From Cyanobacteria bacterium FACHB-DQ100 (GTDB lineage: Bacteria > Cyanobacteriota > Cyanobacteriia > Leptolyngbyales > Leptolyngbyaceae): DNA of 64,000 nt. Shown here piece after piece: positions 42,432-51,074 of the stretch. Under the pieces are notes generated by a model. That model saw only the letters and a program-made list of their open reading frames with translations, was not told where the DNA came from and ran no database searches. The stretch spans positions 124,001 through 188,000 of the forward strand of contig JACJNW010000032.1 of NCBI GenBank assembly GCA_014695195.1. The letters run 5' to 3'. A program made the position numbers and the translations under genes. Numbering within the stretch: position 1 is the first letter of the stretch; each line of letters begins with the position of its first letter.

Positions 42432-42488
42432 AGCTCACTGCCGAAGGAATGTTCGATACCATGATAGGGCTTAGCGTTGTCAATTCTC

Positions 42489-43661
42489 ATGAATTTCAAT
42501 CGTCTTCCCTCTCGGATGCAAGCAGTTCAATCGCCGATTATCCCGATCGTCGGTGAACTGATCCGGCAACACCCTGGTACGATTTCACTCGGTCAAGGTG
42601 TGGTGAACTATCCGCCGCCTCAAAGTGCGATCGATCAAATCACCACGTTTCTCAGCAACCCAGCGAATCATAAATATCAAGCGGTTGAGGGAATTCCAGC
42701 ATTGAAAGCGGCGATCGCACAGAAATTAACCACTGAAAACAAGATTGATTTGACTAATCGAGAAATTGTTGTCACCGCAGGCAGCAATATGGCGTTTCTG
42801 CATGTTGTTTTAGCCATTACTGATCCCGGTGATGAGATCATTCTGCAAACTCCGTTTTATTTCAATCACGAAATGGCGATCGAGATTGCGAGTTGTCGAG
42901 CTGTGTTAGTGCCAACAGATGAAAATTATCAGCTTCAGCCTGAGTTAATTCGAGCTGCCATCACCGATCGAACTCGTGCGATCGTCACCATTTCCCCGAA
43001 TAATCCAACAGGTGCAGTGTACTCCGAATTTGCATTGCGAGAAGTGAATCAATTGTGTCGTGAATCGAATTGCTTTCACATTACCGATGAAGCTTACGAA
43101 TATTTCACTTATGGCGTTGATCATTTCTCTGCTGCCAGCATTGGCGATAGTGCTAACCATACGATCTCAATCTTTAGTTTATCTAAAGCGTATGGCTTTG
43201 CCAGTTGGCGCATTGGATATATGGTCATTCCGGCTTACTTGCTCGAATCAGTGCAGAAAATTCAGGATACGAATGTGATTTGTCCTGCTGTGGTTTCTCA
43301 ATATGCAGCACTAGGAGCATTGCAGGCAGGACGATCGTACTGCGAAGAAAAACTTGTATCCATTTCTCAAGTCCGCGACATTGTTTTAGCTGAACTCGAA
43401 TCGATTCGTCATTTCTGTACCGTTCCAAAAGCAGATGGCGCATTCTATTTTCTGCTCAAAGTTCACACCGAACTAGACACAATGGAACTCGTAAAACGAC
43501 TGATTCAAGATCACCAAGTTGCTGTACTTCCAGGGTTTACCTTTGGACTAGAAAATGGTTGTTATTTGCGTGTGGGATATGGCGCACTCGAAAAAGAAAC
43601 CGCGATCGAAGGCATTCAGCGACTTGTCACCGGATTGAAAACGATCGTCGAGACACGCTAG
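42489..43661 (+). CDS. PLP-dependent aminotransferase, class I/II
   Basis: A 390-residue aminotransferase from ATG 42489 (MNFNRLPSRMQAVQSPIIPI). Features of the fold: ISLGQGVVNYPPPQSA, TAGSNMAFLHVVLAITDPGD, VTISPNNPTGAVYS (Asn binding the PLP), ITDEAYEYFTY (Asp), and FSLSKAYGFASWRIGY with the Schiff-base Lys. The C-terminal YLRVGYGALEKET carries the substrate-carboxylate Arg. It is probably an aspartate- or aromatic-type aminotransferase; which one is not clear. Confidence 0.9.
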   Translation: MNFNRLPSRMQAVQSPIIPIVGELIRQHPGTISLGQGVVNYPPPQSAIDQITTFLSNPANHKYQAVEGIPALKAAIAQKLTTENKIDLTNREIVVTAGSNMAFLHVVLAITDPGDEIILQTPFYFNHEMAIEIASCRAVLVPTDENYQLQPELIRAAITDRTRAIVTISPNNPTGAVYSEFALREVNQLCRESNCFHITDEAYEYFTYGVDHFSAASIGDSANHTISIFSLSKAYGFASWRIGYMVIPAYLLESVQKIQDTNVICPAVVSQYAALGALQAGRSYCEEKLVSISQVRDIVLAELESIRHFCTVPKADGAFYFLLKVHTELDTMELVKRLIQDHQVAVLPGFTFGLENGCYLRVGYGALEKETAIEGIQRLVTGLKTIVETR

Positions 43662-43686
43662 AACATTAAAAAATGCGGTGTTAATT

Positions 43687-44145
43687 ATGCTCTCTACTTC
43701 CGAATCGATCGCTTCCTTAACAGGCTGTTTACGTCAGGTGCATCACCTCGCTCTGAACGTCAAAGATATGCAAGCATCTCGCCATTTTTACGGCACAGTT
43801 TTAGGCTTGCATGAACTCACTGGATCAGAAGTTCCCGAAACGCTGAAAAACGCAGTTGCTTCTGGGAAAGTTGCCAACTTCAAAACACCAGATGGCACCA
43901 TTATTGATTTGTTTTGGGAACCCGATTTAACTCCGCCTGATCCCGATCCCAAAAAAGGCTTTACCCGAATGAATCATTTTGCGTTTGACATCGCACCGGA
44001 GTTGTTCGATCGGGCTGTTGAAGTGCTGCATCACTATCACGTGGCGATCGATCATGGCCCTGTATCTCGCCCAACCGGACGCGGAATTTATTTCTACGAT
44101 CCGGATGGCTTTATGTTAGAAATTCGTTGCAATCCTTCACCTTAA
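43687..44145 (+). CDS. VOC (glyoxalase/dioxygenase fold) protein
   Basis: A 152-residue protein from ATG 43687. It has HHLALNVKDMQASRHFYGTV, then TPDGTIIDLFWEPDLTPPDP, NHFAFDI and RPTGRGIYFYDPDGFMLEIR. These provide the His/Glu metal ligands in paired beta-alpha-beta-beta-beta modules. Could be a small lyase, isomerase or dioxygenase. It follows the aminotransferase gene by 25 bases and may be in the same transcript. Confidence 0.87.
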   Translation: MLSTSESIASLTGCLRQVHHLALNVKDMQASRHFYGTVLGLHELTGSEVPETLKNAVASGKVANFKTPDGTIIDLFWEPDLTPPDPDPKKGFTRMNHFAFDIAPELFDRAVEVLHHYHVAIDHGPVSRPTGRGIYFYDPDGFMLEIRCNPSP

Positions 44146-44347
44146 GTTACAGTTTTGTCCTCACTCATTTCTTCTGTTCTCTGTTTGCTGACCTGACTCA
44201 TTTTCACCAACCTAAAGTGAGTCAGATCACTCCATTTCCTGCAAACTTATAAGACTCTAAAGATACGCGATGTGCATCAAATGTGGGTAAGATCATTCAA
44301 AAGGTAGATGCACGATTTGCCTTCCTGAAAATTGAGCGAGGTTCGAG

Positions 44348-44503
44348 ATGCTAGAAAAACTTCTACAAGCGATCGTCATTACTGCGCTTCTGACATTGTT
44401 CGCAGGCATTAGCGCACCCAAACCGAAAGAGGCTCCGACTTCATTTTTTAACACCTTCTCCCTCTCGCTTCTCACTTTGGGATCAATGGGATCAATAAAC
44501 TAA
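44348..44503 (+). CDS. Small hydrophobic protein (51 residues)
   Basis: The frame begins MLEKLLQAIVITALLTLFAG, then ISAPKPKEAPTSFFNTFSLS and ends LLTLGSMGSIN. It has a membrane or signal-like N-terminal helix. A GAGG ribosome site lies eight bases upstream. The stop TAA overlaps the ATG of the DUF952 gene (TAATG), which supports translational coupling and thus reality. I do not recognise it. Confidence 0.5.
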   Translation: MLEKLLQAIVITALLTLFAGISAPKPKEAPTSFFNTFSLSLLTLGSMGSIN

Positions 44504-44841
44504 TGCTCCTGCACATTACAGAGCGCGATGCTGCAATTGCGGCTCAACAATCCGGAGCCTATCGGGCTGATTCGCTTGAGACGGAAGGATTTATTCACTG
44601 CTCCACACCGGATCAAGTGATTTGGGTTGCAAATCAATTTTATCGAGGAAAAACTTCATTGGTTTTGCTCGTGATTGATCCCGATCGCGTTCGTGCAGAA
44701 ATCAAATATGAAGCGGTCGAAGGAGTCGGAGAGTTTCCGCATCTTTATGGTGAACTGAATACAGAGGCGATCGTGCAGATCGTTGATTTTCCGCCGAATG
44801 CAGACGGATCATTCACGCTACCGAAACAGTTCGCAACTTAA
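44503..44841 (+). CDS. DUF952 family protein
   Basis: A 112-residue protein, MLLHITERDAAIAAQQSGAY, with LETEGFIHCSTPDQVIWVAN and FPHLYGELNTEAIVQIVDFP. These are the family's diagnostic blocks (DUF952, mono-ADP-ribosyltransferase-like beta fold; function unknown). It starts within the stop of a 51-residue small gene. Confidence 0.92.
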   Translation: MLLHITERDAAIAAQQSGAYRADSLETEGFIHCSTPDQVIWVANQFYRGKTSLVLLVIDPDRVRAEIKYEAVEGVGEFPHLYGELNTEAIVQIVDFPPNADGSFTLPKQFAT

Positions 44842-44851
44842 AGATCGAATT

Positions 44852-44898
44852 GGGTTAGGGTTTGTTAAGATTCTAGAACTTGCCTGCATTCCTAACCC
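44852..44898 (+). promoter_or_regulatory. Inverted repeat in the leader of the ABC-F gene
   Basis: GGGTTAGG at 44852-44859 is complementary to CCTAACCC at 44891-44898, 12 bases before the ABC-F ATG and next to its GGAG ribosome site. A hairpin with a 31-base loop could affect access to that site. ABC-F genes elsewhere are often controlled by leaders; here this is inference. Confidence 0.35.
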
Positions 44899-44910
44899 TT
44901 GGAGTTTCTT

Positions 44911-46629
44911 ATGTTGCGACTAGAGCACGTCAGCAAAATTTATTCGACTGGCGAAGTTCTTAAAGATGTGAATTGGGAGGTTAAACCGGGCGATCGCATC
45001 GGTCTGGTTGGCGTGAACGGAGCAGGCAAATCTACTCAGCTAAAAATCATTGCAGGCGAGATCGAACCGACTGACGGAGAAGTCATCCGCCCTGCCAGTT
45101 TGCACATCGCTTATCTTACGCAAGAATTTGAAGTCGACCCAACTCGAACCGTGCGCGAAGAATTTTGGCGGGCGTTCAAGGAAGCCAACGAAGTGCATGA
45201 AGCCCTGACCCAAGTTCATTGTGCGATGGAAACCGCGACCCCCGAAGAATTAGACAAGCTGCTGAACAAAATGGATCGCTTGCAGCGTCAATTCGAGGCG
45301 ATGGACGGGTACGGCTTAGAAACTCGAATCGAGAAGATTCTGCCCGAAATGGGATTTGATCCTGACGATGGCGATCGCTTAGTCAGTGCGTTTAGCGGCG
45401 GCTGGCAAATGCGAATGAGCTTAGGAAAAATTCTGCTGCAATCTCCGGATCTGCTGCTGCTTGACGAGCCGACCAACCATTTGGATTTGGAGACGATCGA
45501 ATGGCTGGAGAACTACCTCAAGGAATTATCGACTCCGATGGTGATTGTGTCGCACGATCGCGAATTTCTCGATCGCCTCTGTACCCAAATTGTAGAAACC
45601 GAGCGCGGCATATCGGCAACGTACCTTGGCAATTACTCCGCTTATCTGCAACAAAAGCAAGAACAACGAGACGCGCAACTGAGCGCCTTTGAGCGGCAGC
45701 AAAAGGAATTAGAAAAGCAGCAAGCGTTTGTCGATCGCTTCCGCGCCAGCGCCACCCGTAGCACTCAGGCAAAAAGCCGAGAAAAACAACTCGACAAGAT
45801 CGAGCGGATTGAAGCTCCCGATTCTGATGTCAGAACCCTACATTTCCGTTTTCCGCCTGCGTCTCGAAGCGGTCGTGAAGTGGTGATCATCGAAGATCTC
45901 ACGCATATGTATGGCGATAAAATTCTATTTTTAGGAGCAGAATTGCTCATCGAACGTGGGGATCATGTCGCGATTTTAGGGCCGAATGGAGCCGGAAAAT
46001 CAACGCTGCTGCATCTGATGACCGGAAGCGAACAACCTGTCGAGGGCACCGTTAAGTTAGGGGATCATAATGTAATTCCCAGTTACTTCGAGCAGAACCA
46101 AGCCGAAGCGCTAGATCTAAACAAAACCGTGATCGACACGATTCACGATGAAGTTCCGGACTGGAAAAATGAGGAAGTTCGTACCCATTTAGGGCGATTT
46201 CTGTTCAGTGGTGACACCGTTTTTAAGAGAGTAGAAGCGCTCAGCGGTGGCGAAAAAGCGAGGCTGGCACTGGCAAAAATGCTGCTTCAACCCGCCAATT
46301 TACTCATTCTTGATGAGCCGACCAATCACTTAGATATTCCAGCCAAAGAAATGCTGGAAGAAGCCATTCAGAACTATGATGGCAGCGTTGTGATTGTGTC
46401 GCACGATCGCTATTTCATCTCGAAAACTGCAAATAAAATTGTTGAGATTCGAGACGGTGAACTCCGCCTGTACCGAGGCGATTACCACTATTATTTAGAG
46501 AAAATCGCTGAAGAAAAAGAGAAAGCAAAGCTAGCTGCAATCGAGGCTGAAAAAGCCGCGAAAGTTGCTGAAAAACGCACTAAACAAAAAGCCAAAGAGA
46601 AGGAAAAAAAAGCTCAAAAAAGCGCGTAA
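44911..46629 (+). CDS. ABC-F family ATPase
   Basis: A 572-residue soluble protein with two ABC domains and no membrane part. Domain one: Walker A GVNGAGKST, signature FSGGWQMR, Walker B LLLLDEPTNHLD. A linker rich in coiled coil follows (QQKEQRDAQLSAFERQQKEL-type). Domain two: GPNGAGKSTLLH, LSGGEKARLALAKM, LLILDEPTNHLD. The C-terminal tail is Lys/Glu/Ala-rich (EEKEKAKLAAIEAEKAAK). Members act on ribosomes to relieve stalling or confer antibiotic protection. Closest to the Uup/EttA-like group by general form. Start ATG at 44911; the TTG at 44899 is less likely. Confidence 0.92.
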   Translation: MLRLEHVSKIYSTGEVLKDVNWEVKPGDRIGLVGVNGAGKSTQLKIIAGEIEPTDGEVIRPASLHIAYLTQEFEVDPTRTVREEFWRAFKEANEVHEALTQVHCAMETATPEELDKLLNKMDRLQRQFEAMDGYGLETRIEKILPEMGFDPDDGDRLVSAFSGGWQMRMSLGKILLQSPDLLLLDEPTNHLDLETIEWLENYLKELSTPMVIVSHDREFLDRLCTQIVETERGISATYLGNYSAYLQQKQEQRDAQLSAFERQQKELEKQQAFVDRFRASATRSTQAKSREKQLDKIERIEAPDSDVRTLHFRFPPASRSGREVVIIEDLTHMYGDKILFLGAELLIERGDHVAILGPNGAGKSTLLHLMTGSEQPVEGTVKLGDHNVIPSYFEQNQAEALDLNKTVIDTIHDEVPDWKNEEVRTHLGRFLFSGDTVFKRVEALSGGEKARLALAKMLLQPANLLILDEPTNHLDIPAKEMLEEAIQNYDGSVVIVSHDRYFISKTANKIVEIRDGELRLYRGDYHYYLEKIAEEKEKAKLAAIEAEKAAKVAEKRTKQKAKEKEKKAQKSA

Positions 46630-46756
46630 TTTTTGGCGAAACCCGCTACTATTCAAAAAATAAGAACTTGCGATCGATGGTTTGCTATGAGAATGTTGAC
46701 TGATAGCAAGCCATTTATTGTTGGGTGAATTCCCTGCTGTGATTTGTTGAACTGAT

Positions 46757-46801
46757 AAGATTCTTAAGAAATCATTAATAAAATAACTGATTAAGAATCT
46801 T
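46757..46801. promoter_or_regulatory. Inverted repeat upstream of gpmI
   Basis: AAGATTCTTAA (46757-46767) is the exact complement of TTAAGAATCTT (46791-46801), with a 23-base AT-rich spacer, 80 bases upstream of the gpmI ATG. The left arm also overlaps the palindrome TTCTTAAGAA. Could be a dimeric regulator site or a leader hairpin; no factor can be named. Confidence 0.5.
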
Positions 46802-46880
46802 CAGGGGCATGGAAAAGGGAATGGTCACGATAGCAATGGTATGATTTGCGGAGAATATTTCAGTGAAAGGGCAGAACAAT

Positions 46881-48479
46881 ATGGGGCAACCGCCTGTTTC
46901 TCCTGTGGTGCTTGTTATTCTGGATGGCTGGGGCTACCGCGAGAGCCGCGATGGAAATGCGATCGCGCAAGCCAATACGCCAGTCATGAATAGCTTGTGG
47001 GCAGCGTATCCTCACACGCTAATTCGCACATCTGGAAAAGATGTCGGATTGCCAGACGGTCAGATGGGCAATTCGGAAGTCGGACACCTCAATTTAGGCG
47101 CAGGGCGCGTCGTTCCTCAAGAATTGGTCAGAATTTCTGATGCAGTCGAAGATAAAAGCCTGCTGCAAAATCCAAAATTAGTCGAAATTTGCCAGGAAGT
47201 GTCTTCGCACCAGACGAAGTTACATCTCGTGGGCTTGTGTTCAGAGGGCGGGGTTCACTCTCACATTTCGCACTTGGTCGGCTTGCTAGAACTTGCAAAA
47301 GCACAAGGGATCGAAGAAGTCTGCATTCACGCGATTACCGACGGGCGCGACACCACGCCGATGTCAGCGTTATCAGAGATCCAAAAGTTTCAGCTAGAAA
47401 TCGATCGTCTCGGTGTCGGTCGGATTGTGACGATTAGTGGTCGCTATCATGCAATGGATCGAGATCGTCGCTGGGATCGAGTTGAAAAAGCCTATAAAGT
47501 CATGACCGAGAGCGGCGAAGGCACTGGGCAAAGCGCGATCGAGGTGCTGAAGGCTTCCTATGCGGCAGGTGTAACCGATGAGTTTGTCGAACCGGTGCGG
47601 ATTGCACCGGGAGCCGTGGAACCGGGAGACGGGGTAATTTTCTTCAATTTCCGTCCCGATCGGGCGCGTCAACTCACTCAAGCATTCGTTGATCCCAAGT
47701 TCAATGGATTTGAGCGATCACAGATTTCGCCGCTCTCGTTTGTCACTTTTACGCAGTATGATCCTTCGCTTTCGGTCAAAGTTGCGTTTGAGCCACAGAA
47801 CTTTAACAACATTTTGGGCGAGGTCGTTGCGCGGCATGGATTACGCCAACTCCGCACCGCTGAAACGGAAAAATATGCTCATGTGACGTATTTCTTCAAC
47901 GGTGGGCTAGAAGAGCCTTTCCCCGGAGAAGATCGGGAACTGGTGCCAAGTCCGATGGTGCTGACCTACGACAAAAAACCTGCGATGTCAGCCGAAAAAG
48001 TTACCGAAGGCGCGATCGCAGCCATTGAGAAACGTATCTACTCAATGATCATTCTCAATTACGCCAATCCTGATATGGTCGGACATACAGGACAGATCGA
48101 AGCGACGATTACGGCGCTTGAAACGGTTGATCGATGTTTGGGTCGCTTGCTCGAAGCGATTAATCGCGCCGGCGGAACTGCGTTGATCACAGCCGACCAC
48201 GGGAATGCTGAACAGATGTACGACGAAAATCACAATCCCTGGACAGCTCACACGACAAACCCCGTTCCCTTCATTTTGGTGGAAGGCGAAGGTTTAAAGA
48301 TTCCGGGACATGGAACTGAAGTGTCACTACGAGATGATGGACGATTAGCGGATGTCGCACCAACCATTCTCGATATTCTGAGACTACCGATTCCTGAAGA
48401 AATGACGGGTCGATCTCTGATTCAGAAAGCTGAGTTTGATGTCAGAGCAAACCGGACTCCGGTGAAAATTGCACGATAA
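46881..48479 (+). CDS. gpmI: 2,3-bisphosphoglycerate-independent phosphoglycerate mutase
   Basis: GpmI converts 3-phosphoglycerate to 2-phosphoglycerate in glycolysis using two Mn ions and a phosphoserine. The 532-residue protein from ATG 46881 has VLVILDGWGYRESRDGNAIA, the active-site DGQMGNSEVGHLNLGAGR (Ser in GNSEVGH), ISGRYHAMDRDRRWDRVEKA, FFNFRPDRARQL and ITADHGNAEQMYDENHNPWT with metal ligands. The GTG at 46863 would add six residues. Length is normal. Confidence 0.97.
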   Translation: MGQPPVSPVVLVILDGWGYRESRDGNAIAQANTPVMNSLWAAYPHTLIRTSGKDVGLPDGQMGNSEVGHLNLGAGRVVPQELVRISDAVEDKSLLQNPKLVEICQEVSSHQTKLHLVGLCSEGGVHSHISHLVGLLELAKAQGIEEVCIHAITDGRDTTPMSALSEIQKFQLEIDRLGVGRIVTISGRYHAMDRDRRWDRVEKAYKVMTESGEGTGQSAIEVLKASYAAGVTDEFVEPVRIAPGAVEPGDGVIFFNFRPDRARQLTQAFVDPKFNGFERSQISPLSFVTFTQYDPSLSVKVAFEPQNFNNILGEVVARHGLRQLRTAETEKYAHVTYFFNGGLEEPFPGEDRELVPSPMVLTYDKKPAMSAEKVTEGAIAAIEKRIYSMIILNYANPDMVGHTGQIEATITALETVDRCLGRLLEAINRAGGTALITADHGNAEQMYDENHNPWTAHTTNPVPFILVEGEGLKIPGHGTEVSLRDDGRLADVAPTILDILRLPIPEEMTGRSLIQKAEFDVRANRTPVKIAR

Positions 48480-48558
48480 TCGGCTCTCGCACTAATCTGT
48501 CCCCTTTGTCGGATTGGGTTCTGTAAATTGGATTCAGTCTTACAGAGGGGATCGGTTT

Positions 48559-48669
48559 TTATTGCGAAAAGAAGCCTGCCAGCAATAGCGGGATCAGTAG
48601 AACTGCGATCGCAACAACTAATAAAGTTCCAGCATCAACATCAATTACATTTTTCGGCTTATTATCCAT
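48559..48669 (-). CDS. Possible 36-residue membrane miniprotein
   Basis: A short frame, MDNKPKNVIDVDAGTLLVVA then IAVLLIPLLLAGFFSQ, with a polar N-terminus and one clean transmembrane helix. It lies in the gap between gpmI and the glutathionyl-hydroquinone reductase gene, on the other strand. No clear ribosome site precedes the ATG. The composition resembles small photosystem or cytochrome-complex subunits, but I cannot match it to a named one. Confidence 0.4.
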   Translation of the reverse strand: MDNKPKNVIDVDAGTLLVVAIAVLLIPLLLAGFFSQ

Positions 48670-48698
48670 AATTTGAATTATTGCGCTGGTCTCATCCT

Positions 48699-49673
48699 AT
48701 GCCTCCAAAGCTGATCATTCAACTAGGGCGTTTTGTTTGGACGACGATGTGGCGGATTATGATGTCCAAACTTGCGCCGCGTGATGCGTCTGGTGCTTAT
48801 ACTCGTCCTGAAAGCCAGTTTCGGGATCGCATTGGATCAGAGAATTACCCCGCCGCTTCAGGACGCTATAAGCTATTCGTGGGAATGAGTTGTCCTTGGG
48901 CGCATCGCACCTTAGTCACACGATCGCTGAAAGGATTGGAAGCCGCGATCGCGGTCTCAATCGTCTCTCCTTCTCCGGAGAATGGCGGCTGGATTTTAGA
49001 GAAACCTGAGTTTGGCTGCTCTACTTTAACGGAACTCTATCGGTTAGCAAAACCAGGGTATACAGGGCGATCGACCGTTCCAGTGCTGTGGGATTGTGAA
49101 ACAAATACGATCGTCAATAATGAAAGTTCTGAAATTATTGTGATGCTCAATGCTGAGTTGAACGAATTTGCAGCGCATCCAGAAATTGATTTATATCCAG
49201 AAGCATTACGCGATCAGATCGATCGCTGGAATCTAAAAACTTATAATCCAGTCAACAATGGCGTTTATCGGTGTGGATTTGCTCAAACACAAGCTGCTTA
49301 TGAATCCGCTTGCAACGAGTTATTTACAACGCTGGATGCGATCGACAACACATTAGAAAAAAATCGCTACCTCTGTGGTGATACTCTAACGCTTGCAGAT
49401 ATTCGCCTCTTTACAACGCTATTTCGCTTTGATGCTGCTTATTACGGCATTTTCAAGTGTAGCCGCCGCCGCATTCAAGATTATGCAAATTTAGGCGCGT
49501 ATGTTCGAGATATTTATCAGCTTCCTAGCGTTGCGGAAACGTGCGACTTACAAGCGATAAAACGAGACTATTACGGTAATCTATTTCCGCTTAATCCAGG
49601 TGGGATCATTCCGATCGATAGCGATTCCCAAAACTTACTCGCACCTCACAACCGGGATCGGATTTACGCCTGA
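48699..49673 (+). CDS. Glutathionyl-hydroquinone reductase (Xi-class GST)
   Basis: A 324-residue protein from ATG 48699 (MPPKLIIQLGRFVWTTMWRI). The catalytic Cys is in GMSCPWAHRTLVTR, followed by STVPVLWDCETNTIVNNESS (the thioredoxin-like domain's cis-Pro and the Glu-Ser glutathione site). The all-helical C-terminal half includes ICGDTLTLADIRLFTTLFRF-like sequence. These features are of the Xi class that reduces glutathionyl-hydroquinones or quinone adducts. It probably serves in oxidative or quinone stress. Confidence 0.9.
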   Translation: MPPKLIIQLGRFVWTTMWRIMMSKLAPRDASGAYTRPESQFRDRIGSENYPAASGRYKLFVGMSCPWAHRTLVTRSLKGLEAAIAVSIVSPSPENGGWILEKPEFGCSTLTELYRLAKPGYTGRSTVPVLWDCETNTIVNNESSEIIVMLNAELNEFAAHPEIDLYPEALRDQIDRWNLKTYNPVNNGVYRCGFAQTQAAYESACNELFTTLDAIDNTLEKNRYLCGDTLTLADIRLFTTLFRFDAAYYGIFKCSRRRIQDYANLGAYVRDIYQLPSVAETCDLQAIKRDYYGNLFPLNPGGIIPIDSDSQNLLAPHNRDRIYA

Positions 49674-50248
49674 TGACCACTTTCGCCGTTAATAACAGCC
49701 GAAGCAATTAGATGCGCTAATCTTAAGGCTTCGGGAACATGACCCCGATCGGTTAATCTCGCTAACACTCGCGCTGTCGTGTCCGGTGCTGCACCCTGAA
49801 CTTGAAACACAAACGGCGGCGACTGATAGATTTCCCCCGCTCGCGCAATCAACTTTAATCGGCGTTCTGGCTCTGGCAATCGTCTAAGCGCGTATTCAAC
49901 CTTCTCTAACTTCGGATAGCGACGCATTACGCTCACACAGGGACGATCGATCTCACCCGATAATGCAGGCAAATCCACCACATTAAAGCCCCCTAGCGAA
50001 ATCCCGTCGAGCAGCACAATATGAGCTTGGGGTAAAAACTTACTGTTTAACAGAATGTTTGCGATCGTCTCGGTGGCATTCCAACCATCCGGCTCAATCT
50101 GTCCCCACAACATCCCCTCAAATCGTGTCCCGGCACAAACCACGCCCGCGATCGACACAGGTTCTCCGGACTTGCGGATAAACGGTGCATCATCAAACCC
50201 GATCGCTCGAATCAATCGACGCTGTTCTAATAATGCTTCTAGCTCCAT
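49664..50248 (-). CDS. DUF99 family protein
   Basis: A 194-residue protein: RLIRAIGFDDAPFIRKSGEP, IAGVVCAGTRFEGMLWGQIE, ANILLNSKFLPQAHIVLLDG, ISLGGFNVVDL. These are the hallmarks of DUF99, a family distantly related to endonuclease V with weak or unknown nuclease activity. Its 3' end overlaps the convergent reductase gene by ten bases. Confidence 0.88.
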   Translation of the reverse strand: MELEALLEQRRLIRAIGFDDAPFIRKSGEPVSIAGVVCAGTRFEGMLWGQIEPDGWNATETIANILLNSKFLPQAHIVLLDGISLGGFNVVDLPALSGEIDRPCVSVMRRYPKLEKVEYALRRLPEPERRLKLIARAGEIYQSPPFVFQVQGAAPDTTARVLARLTDRGHVPEALRLAHLIASAVINGESGHQA

Positions 50249-50306
50249 TGCAGTCTACTTCAGCTTTTCCCCACCAGAATAGATCAGCAGATCGCCAGAA
50301 CCCCGC

Positions 50307-50344
50307 AAAAAGCCCTCGATCGGAAACTCACGATCGAGGGCTTT
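50307..50344 (-). terminator. Rho-independent terminator after the DUF2996 gene
   Basis: A perfect 14-bp stem AAAGCCCTCGATCG/CGATCGAGGGCTTT with an 8-base loop ends in a T run on the minus strand. It lies just downstream of the DUF2996 stop codon (50358). Confidence 0.85.
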
Positions 50345-50357
50345 CTAAGCTTTCATC

Positions 50358-50996
50358 TTAGTTGCGAGCTAACCACTTCTGACCGTTCAGGCGTTGAACT
50401 GTACCAAACACCAGCAGATCTAGCGTAACTTTGCGCTCATCAATCAAAAAAGATTCCAGAGTGCTAAGACGATCGCCCTCTGCACAAGCAAATCCTTTCA
50501 AACCATTGATATTTTCATCGAAAAAATAGATATTAAATTCCCGCAATTGCTTATAGCTCGGTTGCCATTTGCCAATCACCTGCCAGCACTCCGGCGCTTG
50601 GTCGTAACCCTTAATTGGAATCTTGCGCTTCTCGAAATGCAGTTCCAGCGATCGCGTTCCCAGGTTCTCTAATCCTTGCTTCAAAGCAGGCAAATAATCT
50701 TGTTGAATAAAGTCACCGAAAGGCTTATCCTCAACGCCTGGAGCCTTTTCTTTCTTCGCCTTCGCAGGCTTGATTCCCGCATCTTCTTTTGGAGCCTTTC
50801 CGGTTGCGGGATTCGCTGCGTTAGGATTATCTCCAGCATTTACGGCAGTGGGATCAGGTGCGTTTGCCGTCGGAATCTCCGTGGTGGTGGGTACATCTTC
50901 CCCATGCAGGTTTTCTTTGACGACATCGGGTACATTTTCGCCCACCGTCGGGGGGAGTTCCGATTCGCCTTGAGGCTTGGTTTCTTCCGTTGCCAT
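50358..50996 (-). CDS. DUF2996 domain protein with disordered N-terminus
   Basis: A 212-residue protein. The first 90 residues are low-complexity (Pro/Ala/Glu/Lys-rich, KAPKEDAGIKPAKAKKEKAP), then a globular domain from DKPFGDFIQQDYLPALKQGL to the end (IPIKGYDQAPECWQVIGKWQ, FNIYFFDENINGLKGFAC). This C-terminal part matches DUF2996, a cyanobacterial and plastid family of unknown function. The N-terminal tail differs among relatives. Confidence 0.85.
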   Translation of the reverse strand: MATEETKPQGESELPPTVGENVPDVVKENLHGEDVPTTTEIPTANAPDPTAVNAGDNPNAANPATGKAPKEDAGIKPAKAKKEKAPGVEDKPFGDFIQQDYLPALKQGLENLGTRSLELHFEKRKIPIKGYDQAPECWQVIGKWQPSYKQLREFNIYFFDENINGLKGFACAEGDRLSTLESFLIDERKVTLDLLVFGTVQRLNGQKWLARN

Positions 50997-51074
50997 AACA
51001 CCAGTTTGTTTGCGAGTATTCGTCTCTCATGATATCGGAGAGCGGGAAGCGAACGTTGAGAATTAGGGGTAGAA

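Noticed and set aside
48480-48698. secG expected downstream of gpmI
   Set aside because: Some cyanobacteria have secG after gpmI; no SecG-like frame is present here.
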